DNA of 64,000 nt from Mycolicibacterium hippocampi (GTDB lineage: Bacteria > Actinomycetota > Actinomycetes > Mycobacteriales > Mycobacteriaceae), in NCBI RefSeq assembly GCF_010723735.1, contig NZ_BLLB01000002.1:2046001-2110000 (forward strand), written 5' to 3'. Under the pieces are notes generated by a model. That model searched no databases and was not told where the DNA came from. It saw only the letters and a list, made by a program, of their open reading frames with translations. The translations under genes were made by a program, and so were the position numbers. Of this stretch, positions 1-8,022 are shown in pieces (position 1 is the first letter of the stretch; each line of letters starts with the position of its first letter).

Positions 1-330
1 ATCGCCGTCATCCCGGAACCGGGAGCTGACCCGGTCGAGGTGGCCGCGGTCCTGATGGACGGGATGGATCTGGTGGTCCTCGGTCTGGGCGGCCGGTCGG
101 TGCCGCCGACCCGGGCCAGGGCGGTGGTCGCCCGGGCACGGCAGCGGGGATGCACGCTGCTTGTCACCGATGGGGACTGGCAGGGAGCCTCCGCCCGGCT
201 TGACGCCCACGTCAGTGGCTATGAGATCGCAGGCGGGGGGAGCCCTGGCTTCGGGCGGATCTGCCGGGTGCGGCTGGCGATGCGCGCCAGGGGACGTCCG
301 GTTCGCCCCGCGCGTGCGCTGGGAGGCTAG
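1..330 (+). CDS. imuA': ImuA' (3' end), mutasome recombinase-like subunit, partial
   Basis: The reading frame is open from the first base of the window to a TAG at 328-330, so only the last 109 residues are present. The fragment has the look of a degenerate RecA-like C-terminus and has no motif decisive on its own. The call rests on position: imuB starts two bases after this stop, and mycobacterial ImuA' (Rv3395c) is co-transcribed with ImuB. In M. tuberculosis ImuA' works with ImuB and DnaE2 in damage-induced mutagenesis. Its promoter and the expected LexA site lie outside the window. The assignment is good but depends on the neighbour. Confidence 0.8.
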   Translation: MAVIPEPGADPVEVAAVLMDGMDLVVLGLGGRSVPPTRARAVVARARQRGCTLLVTDGDWQGASARLDAHVSGYEIAGGGSPGFGRICRVRLAMRARGRPVRPARALGG

Positions 331-332
331 GC

Positions 333-1892
333 GTGGCCGGTTCCAGGGTGCTGGCGCTCTGGTGCATGGACTGGCCCGCCGTCGCCGCGGCGGCAGCCGT
401 CGGTCTGCCCTCGACGGTGCCGGTCGCGGTCACGCTGGCCAACCGGGTCATCGCGTGCTCGGCCGCGGCGCGCGCAGCGGGGGTGCGTCGCGGGCTGCGT
501 CGTCGTGAGGCACAGTCCCGTTGCCCGGAATTGCACGTCGTCACCGCTGACCCCGCCCGTGACGCCCGGCACTTCGAGCACGTCACGGCCGCGGTCGACG
601 AGCTGGTGCCGCGGGCCGAGGTGTTGCGTCCCGGGCTGCTGGCCTTGTCGGTGCGCGGCGCCGCCCGGTACTTCGGGTCCGAGCAGGCCGCCGCCGAACG
701 GCTGGTCGACGCAGTGGCTGCGGCCGGCGTGGAGTGCCAGGTCGGTATCGCCGACCAGCTGCCCACCGCCGTGTTCGCCGCTCGGGTGGGCAGGATCATC
801 GGACCCGGCGAGGATGCCCTGTTCCTCTCGGAGATGTCGGTCCGGCAGCTGGCCGCCGAACCGAGCCTGGCGCCCGTCACCCGGGAGAGCCTGGTCGATC
901 TGTTGTGGCGCTTGGGTATCCGTAAGATCGGACAGTTCGCCGAGCTGTCCCGAAGCGATGTGTCCTCCCGGTTCGGGGCCGACGCGGTAGCCGCGCACCG
1001 CCTCTCCCGCGGCGAGCCCACCCGGCCGCCGTCGGGGCGGGAGCCCGAACAGGAACTCGACGCGGTGATGGATTGTGACCCACCCATCGACCGGGTGGAT
1101 GCCGCGGCTTTCGCCGGGCGTTCGCTGGCCGGGATGCTGCACCGCAGCCTGGAGGCCGCGGGAGTGGGCTGTACCAGGCTGGCCATTCACGCCGTGACCG
1201 CCAACGGACAAGAGTTGGAACGTGTCTGGCGGTGCGCAGAGCCGCTGACCGAGGACGCCACCGCAGACCGGGTGCGCTGGCAGTTGGACGGTTGGCTGAA
1301 TCGGCGACACGAAAGCGATCGGCCCTGCGCACCGGTCACCGTGCTGCGGTTGCGTCCGGTGGAGGTGGTGTCGGCAGAGGCCCTGCAGCTGCCGCTGTGG
1401 GGAGGCGTCGGCGAGGAGGACAGATTGCGCGCGCGGCGGGCACTGGTGCGGGTGCAGGGGCTGCTGGGTCCCGACGCCGTCAAGGTTCCGGTGCTCAGCG
1501 GGGGGCGAGGCCCGGCTGAACGCATCACCCTCGCTGCGCTCGGGGACGAGCTTGTGCCCCAAGCAGATCCAGATCGGCCGTGGCCGGGTCGGCTCCCGGA
1601 GCCGTCGCCGAGTGTGCTGCTCGACGATCCGGTCGAACTGTTCGACGCCGAAGGTGACCCTGTGCGGGTCACCGCGCGGGGGATGTTCTCGGCGGCTCCG
1701 TTCCGGCTGGACGCACCCGGGCGTGCCGGGCGGTTGTCGTGGTGGGCCGGCCCGTGGCTCGTCGACGAACGCTGGTGGGCTTCGGACACGAGGAGCAGAA
1801 CTGCAAGAGCGCAAGTGCTGCTCGACAGTGACCAGGCCCTGTTGCTGTGTTACCGGCAGCGGCGGTGGTACCTCGAGGGTGTCTACGAGTGA
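333..1892 (+). CDS. imuB: ImuB, catalytically dead Y-family polymerase / clamp adaptor
   Basis: This 519-residue protein has the Y-family polymerase layout. It lacks the acidic catalytic pair: where DinB has SIDE there is a stretch reading LSVRGAARYFG. That loss is typical of ImuB, which acts as an adaptor, not a polymerase. A beta-clamp binding motif, QLPLWG, lies at residues 352-357. The C-terminal part carries a W-rich segment (WWAGPWLVDERWW) followed by a YRQRRWYLEGVYE end. The start is GTG at 333, two bases after the imuA' stop, so the two genes are translationally linked. The partner polymerase DnaE2 lies 6 kb downstream. The last ten bases overlap the 3' end of the convergent nucleoside hydrolase gene. 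Confidence 0.95.
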   Translation: MAGSRVLALWCMDWPAVAAAAAVGLPSTVPVAVTLANRVIACSAAARAAGVRRGLRRREAQSRCPELHVVTADPARDARHFEHVTAAVDELVPRAEVLRPGLLALSVRGAARYFGSEQAAAERLVDAVAAAGVECQVGIADQLPTAVFAARVGRIIGPGEDALFLSEMSVRQLAAEPSLAPVTRESLVDLLWRLGIRKIGQFAELSRSDVSSRFGADAVAAHRLSRGEPTRPPSGREPEQELDAVMDCDPPIDRVDAAAFAGRSLAGMLHRSLEAAGVGCTRLAIHAVTANGQELERVWRCAEPLTEDATADRVRWQLDGWLNRRHESDRPCAPVTVLRLRPVEVVSAEALQLPLWGGVGEEDRLRARRALVRVQGLLGPDAVKVPVLSGGRGPAERITLAALGDELVPQADPDRPWPGRLPEPSPSVLLDDPVELFDAEGDPVRVTARGMFSAAPFRLDAPGRAGRLSWWAGPWLVDERWWASDTRSRTARAQVLLDSDQALLLCYRQRRWYLEGVYE

Positions 1893-2920
1893 TCCAGCTG
1901 GCCGGCGAACGCGCCGACCCGGGAGATGAACCGGTCGAAGAACGCCGCAGGGTCGACGTCGACACCGATGAGCGCGTTCGGTTCCCGGCCCCATCGCCCG
2001 CTCCAGTCGGCGATCGTCATGCCGCGCGTCAGTGTGCCGGTCAGCTCGACGTCGACCGGTGCCGCGCGGTACTGCACCAGCCCGGTGTCCAGCGCGACCG
2101 CGGCGGCCAGCGGGTCGTGCAGGTGGGCCAGGTAGCCCTCGCCCTGGTCGTGGTGGAATTCGAAGTAGAACCTCATCGCGTCTTCGAGCACCCGGATCAG
2201 CGGGTTGGAGGCGGTCGACCGGGTGCCGGGATCGTCGTCGGCGGACATCGGGGTCCAGGAGGAACCGGCTGCTGCCGCCAGCCGGCCCAACAGCTCCGGG
2301 GTCATCGCGACGTTCTCGGTGAGGTTCAGCCCCAGCACGATCGGCAGATGGCCGACATCGGAGTCCCACGCCGCGAACACCTCTGCCGCCGACTCCGGGT
2401 CGACGCTGACATTCCATTCCGCCACCGGAGTGGTGTTGCCGCGGTAGTCGAACGCGCCGCCCATGATGACCAGCCGCCTGAGCAGGCTCGGCAGTGCAGG
2501 GTCGGCGCGCAACGCCAGCGCCAGATTGGTCAGCGGTCCGGTGGCGACCCCGATCAGCTCGCCGGGGTGGGCGTGCGCGGCCCGTTGCCACGCCTCGGCG
2601 GCATCGTAGGAGGTCAGTCCCGTGGCGGGTGCAGGCAGTCGCGCGTAGCCCAGGCCGTACGGCCCGTGGGTGTCCTCCGCGGTGCGCAGCGGGGTCTGCA
2701 GCGGGTTCTCCGAACCCATCGACACCGGCACATCGGTGACCCCGCACAGATCCAGCAGGGCCAGGTTGTTCTGGCAGACCTGGTGCACCGGAACGTTTCC
2801 CGCGGTCGAGGCGATGCCGACGAGTTCGGCCTCGGCGCTGCCGAACAGGTAGGCCAGCGCCATCGCATCGTCGACCCCGGTGTCGACGTCGAGAAAGACC
2901 GGTTGTCGCACCCCGGTCAC
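1883..2920 (-). CDS. iunH: Inosine-uridine preferring nucleoside hydrolase
   Basis: The 345-residue protein begins with the nucleoside hydrolase signature DVDTGVDDAMAL, the Ca2+-binding aspartate cluster that also binds ribose. This family cleaves the N-glycosidic bond of ribonucleosides to release base and ribose for salvage. The ATG overlaps the acrA1 stop by four bases (ATGA), so the two genes are probably one transcript, although their activities are not obviously related. In M. tuberculosis iunH (Rv3393) is also next to imuB. Base preference (purine or pyrimidine) cannot be read from sequence. Confidence 0.93.
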   Translation of the reverse strand: MTGVRQPVFLDVDTGVDDAMALAYLFGSAEAELVGIASTAGNVPVHQVCQNNLALLDLCGVTDVPVSMGSENPLQTPLRTAEDTHGPYGLGYARLPAPATGLTSYDAAEAWQRAAHAHPGELIGVATGPLTNLALALRADPALPSLLRRLVIMGGAFDYRGNTTPVAEWNVSVDPESAAEVFAAWDSDVGHLPIVLGLNLTENVAMTPELLGRLAAAAGSSWTPMSADDDPGTRSTASNPLIRVLEDAMRFYFEFHHDQGEGYLAHLHDPLAAAVALDTGLVQYRAAPVDVELTGTLTRGMTIADWSGRWGREPNALIGVDVDPAAFFDRFISRVGAFAGQLDHS

Positions 2921-4923
2921 CAGTGCACGCCGGGGACCAGCCGCACCGCCCTCTTGACCGTGCGGGGGACCCGGAGCGCGGGGGCCGGCCGTGCCGGCCT
3001 TCGGGGACGGCGCGGCGTCGAAGGCGGCACCGGCACGTCTTTCGAAACACCCTGCGCTGCAGCGGAATCTGGGTAGCCCAGGTACAGCTGGTGCAGCACG
3101 CGACGAGACACCTTCGGGGTGAAATAGGTTCCCAGATCCGACAGCGTGCCGATCGGCGTGTCGATGCGTGCGGGCTTCTCCACCAGGCCTCGAACCACCA
3201 TGGCGGCAGCGTGTTCGGCGGAGATGGGTGGCATCGGGTTGAGCCTACGCGACGGGGCGATCATCGGCGTCTTGACCAACGGCATGTGGATGGTGGTGAA
3301 CGTGATGTGATCCGACAGCGTCTCGGTCCCGACGACCTCGGCGAACGCATCCAATGCGGCCTTGCTGGGGATGTAGGCGCTGTACTTCGGGTTTCCGGCC
3401 TGAACCCCGGCGCTGGAGACATTCACCACATGGCCGAATCGCCTTTCGCGCCAATGCGGAAGCAGCGCGAGCACCATCCGGACCGGGCCGAAGTAGTTGA
3501 CCGCCATCACGCGCTCGTAGTCGTGCAACCTGTCCGTGGAGGCCACCACCGACCGCCGGATCGACCGTCCGGCGTTGTTGACCAGATAGTCGACGTGGCC
3601 GAAGCGGCCGAGGATGTCCTTGACGGTGTGTTCCACCGCCGCGGAATCGGTGACATCACAGGTGAATGCGTGTGCCTCGGCACCGGAAGCGCGGATTTCG
3701 GCGATCAGCCCGTCGAGAGCCTCGGCGTTGCGTGCCAGCGCGAACACGGTGGCGCCGCGCGAGGCCACCGCGATCGCCGACGCCCGTCCGATGCCGCTGG
3801 AAGCGCCGGTGATGATCACATGCTTGCCCACCAGTGGCCCGCGGGGGTCGTCACGGCGGGCGCGGGTGGGGTCGAGGTGCTCGACCCAGTGGCGCCACAG
3901 CTGCGGGGCGTAGGACGCGAACTCGGGAACCGCGATTCCGGTTCCCTGCAACGCTTCGGTGGTGCGTTCGCAGGTGAACGTCGGCGCGAGGTCGACGACG
4001 TCGAGGATCTCACCGGGGATGCCGAGTTGGGTGGCGGCCATGTTGCGCACCACCTTCGCCCTCCCGGTCACTTTCAGGAACGGCGTCGCCGCCGCGCGGG
4101 GCAACGAGCCGACCAGCGGCGGCAGCCCCGCGGCACGGGCGAGTCCGCGGTAGATGCCCCGCAGTCCGATCGTCTTCGGTGCGGTCAGGTGGAACGTCTG
4201 GCCGTCCCGCCCGTCGAGGTGCATGAGCGTGGCGATCGCGTCGACCGCGAAGTCCACGGGAACGATGTTCGTGCGTCCGGTGTCCGGCAGCACCATCGGC
4301 GTGAAACTGGGCAGCGAGGCGAGCCGGGCCAGCACGGGGAAGAAGTAGTACGGACCGTCGACCTTGTCGATCTCGCCGGTCCTGGAGTCGCCGACGACCA
4401 CCGCGGGCCGGTAGATCCGGTACCGGAGTCCGTCGGCCGACCGCACCAGCAGTTCGGCTTCGAACTTGGTCTGGTGATACGGCGTCGGAAGATCCTGCGC
4501 CACGTCGAAGTCGTCTTCGGTGAACACCCCGCGGTGCGTTCCGGCGACCGCGATCGAGGACACATGGTGCAACGTCGCATCCAGTCGCCGCGCCAGTGTG
4601 ACCACGGCGCGGGTGCCCTCGACATTGGCGGCGCGCTGCCGGTCTGCCGGGGCGGTGATGTCGTAGATCGCCGCGCAGTGCACGACGTGGTCGACCCGGC
4701 CGATGTCGGCGACGGTGGCGTCGGTGAGCCCCAGATCGGGTGCGGTCAGGTCGCCGACCAGAGGCGTCACCCGCTCGTCCCAACGCTGCGCCAGCCGCTC
4801 GAACCGGCCCAGCGACTCCCGCCGCACCAGCACGTGCACCGCCTCGCTGCCCGGCAGGGCCAGGATCCGGTCCACCAGATGCCTACCGATAAACCCGGTA
4901 CCGCCGGTAACGACATAGCGCAT
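2917..4923 (-). CDS. acrA1: Two-domain fatty acyl-CoA reductase (AcrA1/Fcr1 type)
   Basis: This is a fusion of two short-chain-dehydrogenase folds. The N-terminal extended SDR starts with TGGTGFIG at residues 6-13 and resembles acyl-CoA/acyl reductases. The C-terminal classical SDR has TGASSGIG near residue 371 and a YIPSK catalytic motif near residue 516. M. tuberculosis Rv3391 has this architecture and has been linked to fatty alcohol and wax ester formation. I chose the ATG at 4923 (MRYVVTGG), which fits the Rossmann start. An in-frame ATG nine bases upstream sits closer to an AGGTG ribosome site and is a real alternative. The gene overlaps iunH by four bases. Confidence 0.88.
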   Translation of the reverse strand: MRYVVTGGTGFIGRHLVDRILALPGSEAVHVLVRRESLGRFERLAQRWDERVTPLVGDLTAPDLGLTDATVADIGRVDHVVHCAAIYDITAPADRQRAANVEGTRAVVTLARRLDATLHHVSSIAVAGTHRGVFTEDDFDVAQDLPTPYHQTKFEAELLVRSADGLRYRIYRPAVVVGDSRTGEIDKVDGPYYFFPVLARLASLPSFTPMVLPDTGRTNIVPVDFAVDAIATLMHLDGRDGQTFHLTAPKTIGLRGIYRGLARAAGLPPLVGSLPRAAATPFLKVTGRAKVVRNMAATQLGIPGEILDVVDLAPTFTCERTTEALQGTGIAVPEFASYAPQLWRHWVEHLDPTRARRDDPRGPLVGKHVIITGASSGIGRASAIAVASRGATVFALARNAEALDGLIAEIRASGAEAHAFTCDVTDSAAVEHTVKDILGRFGHVDYLVNNAGRSIRRSVVASTDRLHDYERVMAVNYFGPVRMVLALLPHWRERRFGHVVNVSSAGVQAGNPKYSAYIPSKAALDAFAEVVGTETLSDHITFTTIHMPLVKTPMIAPSRRLNPMPPISAEHAAAMVVRGLVEKPARIDTPIGTLSDLGTYFTPKVSRRVLHQLYLGYPDSAAAQGVSKDVPVPPSTPRRPRRPARPAPALRVPRTVKRAVRLVPGVHW

Positions 4924-5073
4924 GGGACACATGGTCACCTGCCACCGGGCAAAGGTCAATGCTGGCCTCGGAACCGGTGTCATTTCTCATTGCGGTCTCA
5001 TGGGCGATGTCACGCCGGGCAAGCGAACCAGCTGTGAACGGTTATTTTCGCCGGGGAGGAGAGTCAATCTGAC

Positions 5074-5715
5074 ATGGCCAATGGATCACTCCCACCGCCC
5101 GGCTGGTACCCAGACCGATCGGCAATTGCCGGACAGCGATATTGGGATGGCACAGCCTGGGGAGCCGCAGTACCGCCGCCTCAGCCGACGGGCCCAACAC
5201 TGCCGACACGGGCCTACACGCCGTGGATCACCCGGTTCGGCGCATTCGTAGTTGACATCGTCCCCGCTGCCGTCCTCTTCGTTACCGGTGGGCTGATCGG
5301 CCAGATCGCGACGGACTGCGCGCTTGTCAGCGCCGACGCGACCGACCTCGGGCGCTGCGGCTGGGCGGTCTCGTCGAACGGGGACACCCCTCTGATACTC
5401 GCCATGCTGGTCGCGCTGGCATCGTATGCCCTGGCGCTGGCATTCTGCCTCTGGAACTGGGGCTACCGACAGAGCAGGACGGGGTCGAGCGTCGGCAAGT
5501 CGTTGCTGAAGTTCAAGGTCGTCAGCGAAAAGACCTGGCACCCAATCGGAACCACACAGTCCATAGCGCGCCTGCTCGTCCACTTCTTCGTCGACCTGTT
5601 TTTCTTCATCGGTTTCTTGTGGCCGCTGTGGGATTCGCGGCGGCAGACGTTTGCCGACAAGATCATTGGCACGATATGTGTGCCGAAGGACCACCCGGCG
5701 CCGCGAACTGAATGA
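5074..5715 (+). CDS. RDD-family membrane protein with N-terminal DUF2510 motif
   Basis: The 213-residue protein opens with PPGWYPD and QRYWDGTAW, the hallmark of the short DUF2510 module found at the N-terminus of actinobacterial membrane proteins. An RDD domain follows, starting around the RFGAFVVDIV segment, with about three hydrophobic spans and a charged loop (KSLLKFKVVSEK). RDD proteins are poorly understood; some have been implicated in ion transport. An AGGAG-like ribosome site lies just before the ATG. The gene is transcribed away from acrA1 with about 150 bases between the two starts. No specific role can be assigned. Confidence 0.85.
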   Translation: MANGSLPPPGWYPDRSAIAGQRYWDGTAWGAAVPPPQPTGPTLPTRAYTPWITRFGAFVVDIVPAAVLFVTGGLIGQIATDCALVSADATDLGRCGWAVSSNGDTPLILAMLVALASYALALAFCLWNWGYRQSRTGSSVGKSLLKFKVVSEKTWHPIGTTQSIARLLVHFFVDLFFFIGFLWPLWDSRRQTFADKIIGTICVPKDHPAPRTE

Positions 5716-5831
5716 CCCTGGATGCAAGCGGTCGGCGAGTCCGGCTTGTAGCAGCGACCGGGTGTCACGGCCTCCGGGGGTGGCCGATGCCGGCCTCCCG
5801 CCAGAGGCCCCCGCGCGCTAACCTCGCGACC

Positions 5832-6701
5832 ATGCCCATCGACCCGAACGCCATCGGCGCCACGACTCCGCCACAGGTCTTCGAGTGGACCGACCGCGAC
5901 ACGCTCCTGTATGCGCTGGGAGTGGGAGCGGGCACCGGTGACCTCGCCTTCACCACCGAGAACAGCCACGAGATCGAACAGCAGGTGCTGCCCACCTATG
6001 CGGTGATCGCCTGCTCGCCGTTCGCCGCCGCCACCAAAATCGGGACGTTCAACTTCAGCATGCTGCTGCACGGCTCGCAATCCATCCGGGTGTTCGCGCC
6101 GCTGCCCCCGGCCGGCAAGCTCAGCGTCGTCTGCGAAGTGGCCGACATCCAGGACAAGGGTGAGGGCAAGAACGCGGTCGTGATGCTCAAGGCCACCGGC
6201 AGCGACCCCGACAGCGGTCAGGCGGTCGCCGAGACGCTCACGACCCTGGTGATCCGGGGGGAAGGCGGCTTCGGTGGGCAACCGGGTCAGCGCCCGAGTG
6301 CACCCGAGATCCCGCAGCGCGAACCGGACGCCCGGGTGGCGCTGCCCACCCGCGAGGACCAGGCGCTCATCTACCGGCTGTCGGGGGACCGCAACCCGCT
6401 GCACAGCGACCCCTGGTTCGCCCGGGAGCTCGCAGGCTTCCCCAAGCCGATCCTGCACGGCCTGTGCACCTACGGGGTCGCCGGGCGAGCGCTGGTCGCC
6501 GAGCTGGGTGGTGGTGATGCCTCGAAGATCACGGCGATCTCGGCCCGTTTCACCGCGCCGGTCTTCCCCGGCGATTTGCTGACGACCTCGATCTGGCGCG
6601 TGGAATCCGGCCGGGCCGTGTTCCGCACCGAGGCCGCGAACCCTGACGGTTCCGATGCGCGCCCGGTGCTTGAGGACGGCACGGCCGAGTTCAGCGAGTG
6701 A
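5832..6701 (+). CDS. htdY: MaoC-like (R)-3-hydroxyacyl dehydratase / enoyl hydratase HtdY
   Basis: The 289-residue protein is a double hot-dog enzyme. The C-terminal half carries the hydratase-2 motif: YRLSGDRNPLHSDPWFA, where D and H are the catalytic pair, then GFPKPILHGLCTYG. Such enzymes hydrate trans-2-enoyl-CoA or dehydrate (R)-3-hydroxyacyl thioesters in fatty-acid or sterol side-chain metabolism. Length and order match M. tuberculosis Rv3389c (HtdY). The ATG at 5832 gives the family start MPIDPNAIG; longer in-frame starts read into unrelated leader sequence. The gene appears monocistronic. Confidence 0.92.
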   Translation: MPIDPNAIGATTPPQVFEWTDRDTLLYALGVGAGTGDLAFTTENSHEIEQQVLPTYAVIACSPFAAATKIGTFNFSMLLHGSQSIRVFAPLPPAGKLSVVCEVADIQDKGEGKNAVVMLKATGSDPDSGQAVAETLTTLVIRGEGGFGGQPGQRPSAPEIPQREPDARVALPTREDQALIYRLSGDRNPLHSDPWFARELAGFPKPILHGLCTYGVAGRALVAELGGGDASKITAISARFTAPVFPGDLLTTSIWRVESGRAVFRTEAANPDGSDARPVLEDGTAEFSE

Positions 6702-6796
6702 GTCGCCGATCTTGACCCTGTGAATCGGTTTGCTGGACTGGTAGCCTTCGCCTGTTGGGGGGGATTTGATCCTCTCTGAGGACGTACGCAACCGGG

Positions 6797-7978
6797 GTGG
6801 GGCGAATGTTTGATGCTTTGCGGAGCGCTCCCGCTGCATCGTTGAGTCCTGCACTGTGGCGAGCTGATCAGTACTACTGGTTCACTGCGGTCCTCGCGGC
6901 GCGCGGGCTGCAGACGCGGACGTGTCGGTTGGTGGCGGTCTGCCTGGTGAGCCTGGGGCTGATCCCAGTCGTGTTGATGGCTAGCCCGCTCGGTCCGCAG
7001 GGCATACAGTCGCAGATCGCGGCGGTGGCCATCGTCGTGTCCTGCCTGGCGTTGGCAGCGATGTGGCTGCGGCACCACTGGCCCACCCGCGCGCTGTCGC
7101 TGGCCTGCGTGATCGTCGGATCGTTCGCCATCGGGGTGTCCGCCCTCATCGTCTCCAGCCCGGTCCTCGGTTTCCTGGGTGCCACCACCTATGTGGTGCT
7201 GACGGGGTATGTGGTGTGTTTCCACACGCCGCGGTTGCTGGTGGTGACCTGGACGGTTGCGCTGGCGGTGCTCGGGGTGCTGTTCCTGCGGCTGGTCTCG
7301 ACGGACCCGGCGCTGGCAGGGTGCGCCGTGGGGGTGGTGGTGCTGCTCAACGTCTTCATCGCGTTCGCCTGCCGGTCGGGCATCAAGCTGATCCAGCCCG
7401 ACGCCTTCCACGGGGACATCGAACAACTCACCGGCCTGCTGCACCGCGAGGCCTTCTACCGCGGCGTCGCAACGTTGCTGGCGTCGCGGAGTCGCAGCGA
7501 CGACAGGTACCTGGTCGTGGTGGCGGTCAACATCGACAGCTTCTCGCTGCTGCTCGGGCTGTCGGGTTCGCGTGGCGGCAACCGGGCACGGGTGACGGTG
7601 AGCCAGGCGCTGCGCGAGACCGTCCGGCACAACGCGATCGTCGCCCACATCTCCGACGACGATTTCCTCGTCGCCGATACGTTCACCACTGCCGACGCCT
7701 CGCCGCTGGTGGAGCGGATTCGCGGCGCGATCGCCACCACGCCGCAGCGGCTGACGGCCAGCATCGGTGTGGTGGTGACACCGCTGGCGCCGTTGGCGGC
7801 CGAGCCTCCCGACGAAGTCGTCGACAAGTTGATCGCGATCGCCACCACGGCGATCGAACAGGCGCGGATGGCCGGAGGCAACCAGGTTCGGTACGTGCTG
7901 CGGCCGACGCTCGGTGAGGACGGGGACGAGGACCACGGCGAAGGCTACCCGCCGGGCACCGACGACAAGACCGCCTGA
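6797..7978 (+). CDS. Membrane protein with degenerate GGDEF domain
   Basis: The 393-residue protein has about five to six hydrophobic spans in residues 40-195, then a GGDEF-like domain from about residue 210 (ITGLLHREAF-like start LTGLLHREAFYRGV). The signature loop that should read GGDEF is SDDDF at residues 286-290. The glycines needed for GTP binding are missing, so diguanylate cyclase activity is unlikely; a sensory or scaffolding role is more plausible. No EAL domain is present. The start is GTG at 6797 with an ATG three codons later. The C-terminal tail is acidic. The gene stands alone between htdY and the SOS box of dnaE2. Confidence 0.8.
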   Translation: MGRMFDALRSAPAASLSPALWRADQYYWFTAVLAARGLQTRTCRLVAVCLVSLGLIPVVLMASPLGPQGIQSQIAAVAIVVSCLALAAMWLRHHWPTRALSLACVIVGSFAIGVSALIVSSPVLGFLGATTYVVLTGYVVCFHTPRLLVVTWTVALAVLGVLFLRLVSTDPALAGCAVGVVVLLNVFIAFACRSGIKLIQPDAFHGDIEQLTGLLHREAFYRGVATLLASRSRSDDRYLVVVAVNIDSFSLLLGLSGSRGGNRARVTVSQALRETVRHNAIVAHISDDDFLVADTFTTADASPLVERIRGAIATTPQRLTASIGVVVTPLAPLAAEPPDEVVDKLIAIATTAIEQARMAGGNQVRYVLRPTLGEDGDEDHGEGYPPGTDDKTA

Positions 7979-7994
7979 GACGCCGGATCGACTG

Positions 7995-8010
7995 TCGAAC
8001 GTCTGTTCGA
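7995..8010 (+). promoter_or_regulatory. SOS box (LexA operator) of dnaE2
   Basis: The sequence TCGAAC-GTCT-GTTCGA is a perfect palindrome and an exact match to the mycobacterial LexA box (TCGAAC-N4-GTTCGA). Its right end is 12 bases before the GTG of dnaE2, so repressor binding would block the promoter or start region. DnaE2 is SOS-induced in M. tuberculosis. Confidence 0.95.
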
Positions 8011-8022
8011 TACATTGGCGGT

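Noticed and set aside
327..3050. Long open frame of 907 codons on the minus strand across imuB and the nucleoside hydrolase
   Set aside because: It is an antisense shadow of high-GC coding DNA. The residues are Arg/Gly/Pro-rich without any domain, while the genes in other frames are clear.
2923..5037. 704-codon frame on the plus strand opposite acrA1
   Set aside because: It is a GC-bias shadow; no domain or ribosome site, and acrA1 is strongly supported on the other strand.
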